This document shows, piece by piece, positions 1-5,623 of a stretch of 7,338 bases of DNA (its first letter is position 1; each line of letters opens with the position of its first letter). Position numbers and translations under genes: made by a program. The stretch is from NCBI GenBank assembly GCA_964429915.1, contig CAYSDZ010000073.1, forward strand, positions 1 to 7,338, written 5' to 3'. The notes under the pieces were generated by a model, which worked only from the letters and a program-made list of their open reading frames with translations, searched no databases and was not told the DNA's origin. The DNA comes from Alteromonas_F sp964429915. GTDB lineage: Bacteria; Pseudomonadota; Gammaproteobacteria; Enterobacterales; Alteromonadaceae.

Positions 1-130
1 TCGGCCATGGCTAAAACCGTGAATGGCGTGTTAAGGATCATTGCGGTATTCCCAATCGAATTTCCACCCTGAACTTATCATCGATAATGCTAGTCATGCT
101 CCTTTCTTGATCACGGCAACAGAAAAGCAA

Positions 131-338
131 CTGGTCCAGATTAGAAATTCTATTGGTCCCACTTAACGAGCGACGTGGTGCAGGCTATGAGAAGTATTGG
201 TCCATTTTTCGGGAGTATGCACTTGCAAATTATCAGTGAAATAAACCAAGCATTCTCCACAAATAGCCAAAGCGCTCGCTAAGCTGGACCAATGTTTTCA
301 CATAAACGGACCACTAGTGATCAATTGGTCATCAACCA
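131..338. repeat. 22-nt phased GGTCC array with mirrored GGACC half
   Basis: The pentamer GGTCC starts at 133, 155 and 199, and a one-mismatch form GGTGC at 177, so four units sit exactly 22 nt apart. The flanks agree too: C/T/G then TGGTCC. Further right the complement GGACC occurs at 286 and 308, again 22 nt apart, with weaker matches (AGCC at 265, AACC at 244 and 334). Only about 7 bases per unit are conserved, so this is a row of short protein-binding-like sites spaced by two helical turns rather than a tandem duplication. It lies between a possible leftward gene at the window edge and the gene starting at 399. A cooperative operator or iteron-like array is an inference. Confidence 0.4.
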
Positions 339-354
339 GAGTTACGAGTTATAC
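325..354 (+). promoter_or_regulatory. Possible promoter for the 399 gene
   Basis: TTGGTC (325-330) and TTATAC (349-354) are separated by 18 nt and lie about 45 nt before the start codon at 399. Both boxes are imperfect, and the -35 candidate coincides with another GGTC motif. This is a weak call. Confidence 0.2.
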
Positions 355-398
355 TTACTTCCAATCAACTCAACAAAGCGGCGTCAGAGGTTCAGCCT

Positions 399-707
399 AT
401 GCCCTATTGCTCAACAGCGTTAAAAGCCAAGCATGCCGATGAAACCATCGACCTCATCTCGCGTATTGCAAAAGAACATTTTCGAACGAGGGAGGCCTAT
501 CCGCTAGAAAGTGATGGCCGCTGGAATATTGATGCAGGTGAGAATGATGTTCGAGCGATTTGTGACGAAGACGGTGACACCATCAAATTCTTCTGCCGCT
601 ACCAGTCTGATATTCAACGCACTGAGGCTAAAATTAACGACTTTGCCAGCAAGTATTCGGACGCATGCAAGGCAATACCGAATACTTACCAACTGAAAGA
701 GGCATAA
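399..707 (+). CDS. Unrecognised 102-residue protein upstream of a Phd-type antitoxin
   Basis: The product is small and soluble, with no signal peptide or membrane segment. I do not recognise the family. The ATG at 399 is preceded by AGAGG at 386-390 with 8 nt spacing, which supports this start. The sequence is mixed in charge, acidic in the middle (ESDGRWNIDAGEND, ICDEDGDTIKFFC) and probably helical in the last third. Codon use looks genuine throughout. It ends 54 nt before the ATG of the antitoxin at 762 on the same strand, so the two may share a transcript. Genes of this size next to an antitoxin are sometimes part of the toxin-antitoxin unit, but nothing in the sequence shows that this one is. 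The same-strand frame at 511-696 and the antisense frame at 504-941 are shadows. Confidence 0.6.
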   Translation: MPYCSTALKAKHADETIDLISRIAKEHFRTREAYPLESDGRWNIDAGENDVRAICDEDGDTIKFFCRYQSDIQRTEAKINDFASKYSDACKAIPNTYQLKEA

Positions 708-761
708 TTGCCATTGCATAAACCCTGTGCGGCTGAAAAACACCAAAAGGCCAACATTATT

Positions 762-1004
762 ATGAAAATCGCGAGTATTAGTGAGATGAAGGCTGATGCA
801 GCCAACTTGCACGACAAGTTGGGGTTGGATGCAATGATTGTGACCCAAAATGGTCAACCCTCCTTGGTTGTGCAGAAGCATCAAGCTTACGAGTTTCAGC
901 AAGAAAGAATGGCTTTCATGGAGCTTGTAATCAATTCGCAAGAAGATGCTAGGGCGAGAGGCTTGTTGCCTGTTGATGATTTCTTGGAAAGTTTAAATGA
1001 GTAA
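762..1004 (+). CDS. Phd/YefM-family type II antitoxin, apparently orphaned
   Basis: This 80-residue protein has the Phd/YefM layout: an N-terminal SISEMKADAANLHDKL segment (the family's S-x-S-E-x-K/R helix), then a strand reading AMIVTQNGQPSLVVQ, matching the usual 'v-i-T-r-N-G-k-P-v-a-v-l-v' core, then QAYEFQQERMAFMELV and an acidic tail (about 50-80) of the sort that binds the toxin. In this family the N-terminal half dimerises and binds the operon's own promoter, and the tail neutralises the partner. I chose the ATG at 762 because the family begins right there (MKIASISE) and AAAAGG lies at 745-750; the in-frame TTG at 708 would add 18 residues unlike the family. The toxin normally follows immediately, but here the next frame is only a 26-codon stub. 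Confidence 0.8.
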   Translation: MKIASISEMKADAANLHDKLGLDAMIVTQNGQPSLVVQKHQAYEFQQERMAFMELVINSQEDARARGLLPVDDFLESLNE

Positions 1005-1028
1005 AATAGTTACTCCAGAAATGCCAAT

Positions 1029-1045
1029 CCCGCCGGAGCGGGTTT
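1029..1045 (+). terminator. GC hairpin after the antitoxin gene
   Basis: CCCGC (1029-1033) pairs with GCGGG (1038-1042) around a CGGA loop and is followed by TTTGGTTT. The stem is strong but the T tract is broken, so termination may be weak. It lies between two converging units: the antitoxin (+) and the exported immunity protein (-). Confidence 0.4.
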
Positions 1046-1059
1046 GGTTTCAAATTAAG
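1043..1059. repeat. 17-nt motif, copy A, 3' of the Tae4-like cassette
   Basis: TTTGGTTTCAAATTAAG here matches 6310-6326 at 16 of 17 positions. Read on the - strand, both copies lie shortly after the stop codon of a putative immunity gene (26 nt here, 5 nt in the other) and in the same orientation. It could be part of an interspersed repeat family or a cassette boundary. Confidence 0.55.
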
Positions 1060-1084
1060 GTGGAGCGCCCATTTTAATCGCAAA

Positions 1085-1798
1085 TTATTTCCTTAACTTA
1101 ATCTCTATTTTACTTAATTTAGATGGCAGCAATAAAGCTACGTCTTGTAAATTTTCATGTCCAGAACCGGCTGAGTCGAATGAACAATAAGCTAAATATC
1201 GTTCATCTAACGTTACTGCCGATAACTCTGCAAAATTATAAGTTTCTATCCAATCAGGACTCACTTCTGCTATTTCCAGACCATAATTCCCAAGAATCTC
1301 ATTCCAATCATCAAAGTACCCAGCTTTTTGAGCAAACTTCAACAGGCGAGTTACATTGGGATCTAAAATGCTTTTGGGTACATGCTCTTCTGTTAAAGAC
1401 AAGCTAAAATTCTCTCCTGAATAGTAATTAGCTGCCATGCACAAATAATATTTTGGTGAAAAATCAAAGACCACACTTTTCATTTTTTCGATGTTTATAT
1501 CGTTACTTTTGTCAATCAAACACTGAATACCATCCATGAATAGCCTTCTGTCTTCTCTGGCGGTTGGTGACATATGAAAAGACTGTGGAGCAGAAATTTT
1601 CAACTCGCCTGTTTTTTTATCGAATGTTATAGCCCCCCTAAAGTCCGAGGAGCCGTATCGAAAACGTGAAGTTAATTTTTCATCGGTAGATTGAGTAGCA
1701 AACACTGAGAAACTCGAACAATTTGGCTCCTGATCAGCTTTTGCTGCGCATGCGCAAGCAAATATCGAAAAAACCAAACTAATCAATAATAACCTCAT
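1085..1798 (-). CDS. Putative exported immunity protein for the Tae4-like toxin
   Basis: A 237-residue protein with a clear N-terminal signal peptide: MRLLL, a hydrophobic stretch to about residue 16, then AKA-D at 19-22 as a likely signal peptidase I site. An alternative lipobox ending at C15 or C17 is weaker. The mature part is unrecognised, with four or more cysteines that could form disulfides in the periplasm. Its ATG is 2 nt after the stop of the toxin gene (TAG-AT-ATG), the classic position of a cognate immunity gene. If the toxin cuts peptidoglycan, a periplasmic inhibitor is what would be expected. I see no resemblance to the smaller known Tai4 inhibitors, so the role rests on position, export signal and the partner. 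Base composition is AT-rich compared with the Rhs core. Confidence 0.65.
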   Translation of the reverse strand: MRLLLISLVFSIFACACAAKADQEPNCSSFSVFATQSTDEKLTSRFRYGSSDFRGAITFDKKTGELKISAPQSFHMSPTAREDRRLFMDGIQCLIDKSNDINIEKMKSVVFDFSPKYYLCMAANYYSGENFSLSLTEEHVPKSILDPNVTRLLKFAQKAGYFDDWNEILGNYGLEIAEVSPDWIETYNFAELSAVTLDERYLAYCSFDSAGSGHENLQDVALLLPSKLSKIEIKLRK

Positions 1799-1800
1799 AT

Positions 1801-2460
1801 CTAAAACTCCCAGAATTTAACTTTGTCGTAGTCAAACGTTGAGTAATAGTTATCAGTTGTATGCTGTGCCCCTTGCACCCAACCAGTAGCATGGTTTGCG
1901 CCTGCTGCTCTTGAGTTACTCATGAAGAGGACTATACCTCTTCGATTACCAATTAGCTTGTCTAAATCCTGATTTTGAGTAGTCCACGTATTATCCGCAG
2001 CGCCGAATGTTTCCGTTAAATAATCATTAAGCTCATGAACAGACGTAATTAGCCCTTCACCCTTTGGTCTAAAACCCCAACCTGAACTAATTGGAGAACC
2101 GTTTTCGTTCATCGCTACAGAAACCCTAGTCGAGCATGCATTAGCCAGTCTGAATTCGTAAATTTGCTCTTCAGTAAAGCCTGCATCTAAGAAAACTTTT
2201 CTCGCATTCTTATCTTGCAAATTATTGAGACTATCAATGAATTTTTCAAACTTGAGTTGCTTTCTAGCCTCCGCAGCCCCCTGCTCACCATTAAGAGCTT
2301 GGCCGAAAGCAGCAGTTATAGCTCCATTTGCAAATTTGCCACCTGTAATTTTAGAAATAGTACCACCCACTACTGCGGCAGTAACTATGGGTAAACCAGC
2401 ATCTTTGGCAGCGACACCTATCATCTTATTGATGTTTAGGGCTTTTGGTGAGACCTGCAC
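1801..2460 (-). CDS. C-terminal Tae4-like peptidoglycan amidase toxin, split from its Rhs core by a frameshift
   Basis: Residues 13-60 are the Rhs pre-toxin linker (VVGGTISKITGGKFANGA), so the natural protein starts in the Rhs frame; the GTG at 2460 is only the first start codon in this frame. Residues about 100-219 resemble the T6SS amidase effector 4 family: LANACSTRVSVAMN with candidate catalytic Cys109, IGNRRGIVLFM before the active-site strand, NHATGW with candidate His190, a possible third residue at Asp203, and a VKFWEF end. Known Tae4 enzymes are papain-like DL-endopeptidases cutting the D-Glu to meso-DAP bond of peptidoglycan stem peptides in the target periplasm. The exported protein 2 nt downstream would be the immunity partner. 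The family call comes from motif recall, not alignment. Joined to the Rhs part, the protein would be about 752 residues. Confidence 0.65.
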   Translation of the reverse strand: MQVSPKALNINKMIGVAAKDAGLPIVTAAVVGGTISKITGGKFANGAITAAFGQALNGEQGAAEARKQLKFEKFIDSLNNLQDKNARKVFLDAGFTEEQIYEFRLANACSTRVSVAMNENGSPISSGWGFRPKGEGLITSVHELNDYLTETFGAADNTWTTQNQDLDKLIGNRRGIVLFMSNSRAAGANHATGWVQGAQHTTDNYYSTFDYDKVKFWEF

Positions 2461-4060
2461 TTAGGAACCCATGACCAAACTTACCACCTGCCACTCCATG
2501 CGTTAGTATGTGACCAAAACCTCCCTCAGCAAAGAATCCTGAAGCTTCCGTAAATGCCCCTCCTATTTGATGGAAGGCTGCCCCACTAAATGCACCTATC
2601 AATGCTCCTTTGAGACTTCCCGTCGCCACACCGCCAGTTCCAAACCCAAATAGCGCAGCATGCCAACCGGATGCTAGCGTCCACTCTCTGATACCCGGTA
2701 TCGCAAGCAATGCTATACCTAGTAGTGGCGCAAAATCACCCAACGCTTTGTTCAATTTCTTAAACAATTTGTTAAAGAAATACCCACTAGGATCGGTATA
2801 ACTCAACGGATTATTCAACACATAAGAATAACGATTATAACTCTGACTATTCATCGGCGCCTGAATATGCGGATCAGCCTGTAAGAATCTGCCCAACGTT
2901 GGATCATAAATCCGACCGTTCATATGGATAATATTAGCATGGTCGACATGCTCGTGACCGGTAAATCCGCGAGGGGTAAAGCTGGCAAGGTTTTCTATTG
3001 CGCTAGTACTGAACAGCGAGGTACTTAGGTGCTGCTTAATGATGGCGCCCCACACGCTGTTGTCTACGGCTTCACGGGCTCCCCATACATCAAAGAAAAG
3101 TTTTTTCGTTAATGCCCCTTGAGCGTTGGTGATGCTGTCTATCGTGCCTAGGTGGTCTTTTTGTAAATATTGATACACCACAGCGCCGCTTTCACTGTAC
3201 GCCGTTTGAATGGCATTGGGTAAATAGCGGCGCATTTCTGTACGCTCACCATTCACTTGCACCACTTCTACATTGCCAATGTAATAAAGCGTGGTGGTAT
3301 CGCCATTGGCCGTGGTGTGGCGCTTGTAGCGGTTTCGACTGGTGTCGTAAGCAAAGGTAGTGCGCTCGCCGCCCGCCTCAATGGTGAGTGGTTTATCGAA
3401 CGCGCTGTAGGTAATACGACGAGTTTGTGTGCCATTGGTAAAACGATGGGTTTGATTGCCGTTGGCGTCGTAACAATAGTGCATCTGGCCCACTTGGCTC
3501 ACCGCATTGGGGCCGGCGGTGCTTGCACTGGCTCCACATTGGCTGGGTTTAGTGCCGTATGTATAGGTAGCGCCGTTTTCCACATCGTGTTTCGTTTTAA
3601 TATTGCCATTAGCAAAGTAGCTGACAGTTTGCTCGTCGTTAATGCTTATCAACCGATTGACGGGGTCGTATTGAAAGGTTTCTTTATACTCTCCTGAACT
3701 TTCGCTAGTAATGCGCCGTGTGCGTTCTCTCAAATTGCCAATGCCGTCGAAAACATAGCTGTGGTTTTGAATGATGGTGTTATTCGCATCTGTCGATACA
3801 ATTGAACTCAGGTAGCCAGTGTGAGGGTTGTGCGCCCGGGTATTGACCACTCCATTGCCTTGCTTAAATTGGGTAATGTTGCCGTAGGCATCCATGGCTT
3901 GGTTAGTTTGATACACCACAGCGTTTGCCTGCTCACTGTTACGGGCTTCGGTGGTTTTTTCCATATAGCCTTGGGCATTGTACGTATTGCGACTCCCTAA
4001 GCACTGCGCTAAATCGTTGACTTCATAGTCTCCTGTATCAGTGCCCAGTATACAGCCCAT
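2426..4060 (-). CDS. Truncated Rhs/YD-repeat core protein with pre-toxin linker
   Basis: A 544-residue C-terminal part of an Rhs protein. YD-type repeats run through residues 50-300 (FDGIGNLRER, YDPVNRLISIN, YDANGNQTHR, YDTSRNRYKRH). The core-closing block follows at about 365-426: GFTGHEHVDHANIIHMNGRIYDPTLGRFLQADP, then NRYSYVLNNPLSYTDPSG. Residues 430-535 are a glycine-rich, hydrophobic linker. Rhs cores form a shell around the toxin tip and release it by self-cleavage near the DPSG block; many are T6SS-delivered. This copy lacks the N-terminal half and any PAAR or export domain, so alone it is probably not secreted. The ATG at 4060 overlaps the upstream stop (TAATG). The last five residues are out of the true frame: the toxin continues in the next frame. 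G+C is higher than in flanking genes. Confidence 0.85.
   Translation of the reverse strand: MGCILGTDTGDYEVNDLAQCLGSRNTYNAQGYMEKTTEARNSEQANAVVYQTNQAMDAYGNITQFKQGNGVVNTRAHNPHTGYLSSIVSTDANNTIIQNHSYVFDGIGNLRERTRRITSESSGEYKETFQYDPVNRLISINDEQTVSYFANGNIKTKHDVENGATYTYGTKPSQCGASASTAGPNAVSQVGQMHYCYDANGNQTHRFTNGTQTRRITYSAFDKPLTIEAGGERTTFAYDTSRNRYKRHTTANGDTTTLYYIGNVEVVQVNGERTEMRRYLPNAIQTAYSESGAVVYQYLQKDHLGTIDSITNAQGALTKKLFFDVWGAREAVDNSVWGAIIKQHLSTSLFSTSAIENLASFTPRGFTGHEHVDHANIIHMNGRIYDPTLGRFLQADPHIQAPMNSQSYNRYSYVLNNPLSYTDPSGYFFNKLFKKLNKALGDFAPLLGIALLAIPGIREWTLASGWHAALFGFGTGGVATGSLKGALIGAFSGAAFHQIGGAFTEASGFFAEGGFGHILTHGVAGGKFGHGFLSAGLTKSPKHQ
2443..2446 (-). other. Frameshift site in an A4 run between Rhs core and toxin
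   Basis: On the - strand the Rhs frame reads AGLTK, then slips to SPKHQ and a stop. Removing one A from the AAAA run gives AGLTKALNINKMIG and continues into the pre-toxin linker and toxin without a stop. The overlap of the two frames is 2426-2460. The needed shift is +1, with no slippery heptamer of the -1 type. Confidence 0.75.
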
Positions 4061-4571
4061 TATGCCTTCTTCTGCGTCGAACTGTTGGATTGATATAGGC
4101 TACCACTTTTATTTTTTAGGTTAACTATCAACATTACAACACCACATAAAATCATGATTAATGATACAAAGTTTAACTTCTTAAATGTTTTACCAATTGA
4201 TTGAGATTCAAATACGTCTTCTCCTATTTTAATAGAGTATCCAATATAAAGAGAATTTTCATCGTCAAACAAAACTGTTGCAACGAAATTAGTACTTTTC
4301 AGCAATTTCGTAATTTCGTTACACACAACTCTAACTTCAGTAAAAAAATTTCATTGGTGATATCTTTCATTTTTAAACTTAATTTATCGCCATATTTTTC
4401 GAGTCCCTTGCATTTATAGCCTGATATTTGTCCTGTATGCCTAACCATTTGATGTTTCGATTTAACTGATTTTGTATAGTATAAATTCCGTAGCCCCATT
4501 AAAATCAGACAAATCGCACCTAAAATAATAAATATCTTCTTGAAGCTTCTCATTTCATTCATTATGCACAT
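4060..4571 (-). pseudogene. Small two-helix membrane protein, broken by a frameshift
   Basis: Two overlapping frames (4571-4299 and 4326-4060) look like one gene. The first gives a helix at about residues 12-28 (IFIILGAICLILMG) and the start of a soluble domain; the second gives the rest and a second helix (FVSLIMILCGVVMLIV). Adding one T to the T7 run (A7 at 4342-4348 on +) joins them as NEIFFTEVRVVCNEITKLL, giving about 170 residues. The layout, helix-soluble domain-helix, recalls DUF3592-type proteins, but that is a guess. The start is uncertain: ATGs at 4571, 4562 and 4553, none with a strong ribosome site. The gene ends in TAATG with the Rhs start. It follows an Rhs core relic, where an immunity gene would sit, so it may be an orphaned immunity protein. 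Very AT-rich. Confidence 0.55.
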
Positions 4572-4621
4572 CCATACTCATAGAATATCAGGTCTAACAC
4601 GATCCTAAATCTTTCAAAAAG

Positions 4622-4653
4622 GTTGGATCGTAGATCCGACCGTTCATATGAAT
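4622..4653 (-). pseudogene. 32-nt relic of an Rhs core (IHMNGRIYDPT)
   Basis: On the - strand these bases encode IHMNGRIYDPT, identical to the core-closing block of the Rhs gene at 2929-2898. The two stretches differ at only three of 32 positions, all third-codon and silent (ATC/ATT, ATT/ATC, TAT/TAC), so this is an independently evolved Rhs coding segment and not a recent copy. A TAA precedes it and the frame ends 8 codons after the T. Confidence 0.75.
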
Positions 4654-4758
4654 TTATATCCAATCCGACGAAAACAATCCACTGTTCCTTTGTCAATTTG
4701 GATACGGAGATATGTCTTATCTATTTTGGAACAACGCTGTTGCGTCTAGCTAGCGGGA

Positions 4759-5286
4759 CTATTCAGAAATATAAGTGTACATAGTAATGAGAGGGTCAGA
4801 TTCAGCCGCTTCTACATTAATCACCTTGAAGCCATGCCTTTTGTAAAGCTCAATTAGTGTAGATTTGTTCTCGCACTCCAAGATAATAATACGGCCACCA
4901 ATTAACGTTCTTACTTCGTGGATGACGGCATATAATTCATTTAAAATGTCATCCAAAGAAATGGGATTATCTTCGATATTGTTATTTTTTCCCAGTTGTC
5001 CGATAAGGAAAGCTCTTATTTTCTCGGCATTTTTGCTAAAGCCATCCATCTTTTTGACTTGGCTTTTCGAGACTGTGAAATCGTCAATGACGAGTTCTTT
5101 AAACGACAAGGAGAAGTAGGCGAGAATGGCACCTTGTTCATCCAGTATTAATCTTGTTCTAGCATTGTGGGAACGCTCAAACTCAATCGCTTTATGGATT
5201 AAAAAGTCTTCAACGTCTGGGTTCTTAGGGCAGGAAAAACAAGAAAGGAGACTTGTTGTGGCATCATGACCGAATCGGTCAATCAA
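4759..5286 (-). CDS. GNAT-family acetyltransferase, toxin of a toxin-antitoxin pair
   Basis: About 175 residues with the GNAT fold outline: DVEDFLIHKAIEFE (24-37), strands ARTRLILDEQGAILAYFSLSF (42-62), the acetyl-CoA-binding region around FLIGQLGKN (93-101), and the C-terminal strand-helix LECENKSTLIELYKRHGF (136-153). GNAT toxins such as TacT and AtaT acetylate aminoacyl-tRNA and stop translation; this one belongs to the wider group paired with short antitoxins, and its substrate is not known from sequence. The first usual start codon is the TTG at 5286, which overlaps the antitoxin stop. However, the frame stays open upstream and reads IVKLGDLIDRFG, like the N-terminus of related proteins, so a non-standard ATT start at 5304 is possible. 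It is transcribed with the antitoxin. Confidence 0.8.
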   Translation of the reverse strand: MIDRFGHDATTSLLSCFSCPKNPDVEDFLIHKAIEFERSHNARTRLILDEQGAILAYFSLSFKELVIDDFTVSKSQVKKMDGFSKNAEKIRAFLIGQLGKNNNIEDNPISLDDILNELYAVIHEVRTLIGGRIIILECENKSTLIELYKRHGFKVINVEAAESDPLITMYTYISE

Positions 5287-5459
5287 GTCTCCAAGTTTGA
5301 CAATTGTTGTGCTAATAACTCAATCCCTTTTTTTGCATCAGCTTCGTAATCACGCTTTTGGATAACCACTTTTCGAGGATTTTCCAAATCTTTGTGAATT
5401 TGCCTAATAGACTCGCTATCTCGCACAACAAAGCTTTTATCAAAAGAGGTTGTAGCCAT
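5283..5459 (-). CDS. 58-residue antitoxin paired with the GNAT toxin
   Basis: This frame starts MATTSFDKSFVVRD and ends QQLSNLET. The ATG at 5459 has a near-perfect AGGAGG 6 nt upstream, and the TGA at 5285-5283 overlaps the toxin start, so the two are translationally coupled in the usual antitoxin-first order. The sequence (ENPRKVVIQKRDYEADAKKGIELLAQQL) resembles short antitoxins seen beside GNAT or ParE-like toxins: a basic strand, then a KKGIELL helix. It lacks the longer ribbon-helix-helix (DUF1778-like) layout of TacT/AtaT antitoxins. The N-terminal part may bind the operator; the C-terminal helix may bind the toxin. Confidence 0.75.
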   Translation of the reverse strand: MATTSFDKSFVVRDSESIRQIHKDLENPRKVVIQKRDYEADAKKGIELLAQQLSNLET

Positions 5460-5465
5460 AATTTA

Positions 5466-5471
5466 CCTCCT
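5466..5471 (-). promoter_or_regulatory. Strong Shine-Dalgarno of the antitoxin
   Basis: AGGAGG on the - strand, 6 nt before the ATG at 5459. It is the best ribosome site in the window and fixes the antitoxin start. It fits the need to make more antitoxin than toxin. Confidence 0.8.
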
Positions 5472-5502
5472 ATTATTGCTGTTTGATTAACTTACAAAGC
5501 AA

Positions 5503-5530
5503 AGCATACCACAGAGTAGTGGAAACAGAA
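5503..5530 (-). promoter_or_regulatory. Promoter and possible operator of the GNAT toxin-antitoxin pair
   Basis: TATGCT (5508-5503) is a good -10 box, with TTCTGT (5530-5525) 16 nt upstream as a weaker -35. The spacer holds an inverted repeat CCAC-n6-GTGG (5509-5522), well placed for autorepression by the antitoxin or the complex. Repression is inferred from position. Confidence 0.45.
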
Positions 5531-5553
5531 CATGCCTTACTTATTAGTTAGTC

Positions 5554-5574
5554 GAACTTTATCGCGCTAAGTTC
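5554..5574. promoter_or_regulatory. Inverted repeat GAACTT-n9-AAGTTC
   Basis: Two 6-nt arms (5554-5559 and 5569-5574) around a 9-nt spacer, centred 21 nt apart end to end, in the divergent gap between the antitoxin and the + strand gene at 5598. This is a plausible operator for the + strand gene. Confidence 0.35.
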
Positions 5575-5623
5575 AATAGCCAAGGGACAATAATTCCATG
5601 CCACTTGAAAAAATCACAACTTA

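Larger units (their letters stand above)
1..398. other. Left intergenic region without a convincing gene
   Basis: No reading frame here has a start, ribosome site and recognisable product. On the + strand, frame 1 is open from the edge to a TGA at 70-72, and could be the last 23 codons of a gene outside the window. On the - strand, an ATG at 41 runs off the left edge and overlaps the stop of a 19-codon frame starting at about 94; this could be a leader and the start of a leftward gene, but there is too little to judge. The notable content is the set of phased GGTCC/GGACC motifs at 131-312, listed separately. Confidence 0.5.
997..1077 (+). pseudogene. Stub of a toxin gene overlapping the antitoxin stop (tentative)
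   Basis: An ATG at 997-999 overlaps the end of the antitoxin frame, the usual translational coupling position for a partner toxin. The first residues (MSKIVTPEM) resemble the start of a ParE/RelE-type toxin, but the frame stops at 1077 after 26 codons, and its second half lies in the hairpin and 17-nt motif at 1029-1059. It is either a toxin gene cut off by a rearrangement or a chance frame; too short to decide. Confidence 0.3.

Noticed and set aside
42..236. Open + strand stretches at 42-166 (LIIDNASHAPFLIT) and 111-236 (GYEKYWSIFREYALANY)
   Set aside because: About 40 codons each, in different frames, with no start codon or ribosome site and overlapping the phased motif array; of a length expected by chance.
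131..312. CRISPR array
   Set aside because: The repeated part is only about 7 bases and the 22-nt period is too short for repeat plus spacer.
504..941. Long - strand frame opposite the 399 and 762 genes
   Set aside because: It is antisense to two genes with better starts and a recognisable family, and has no ribosome site.
1029..1060. Integron attC site at the 17-nt motif
   Set aside because: I find no matching RYYYAAC/GTTRRRY core-site pair with the expected symmetry around either copy.
2426..2460. Programmed -1 frameshift at the Rhs-toxin junction
   Set aside because: The shift needed is +1 and there is no X-XXY-YYZ slippery site, so a simple indel is more likely.
3257..3697. 146-codon + strand frame inside the Rhs gene
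   Set aside because: It is the complement of the Rhs coding sequence; its low-complexity composition mirrors the YD repeats.
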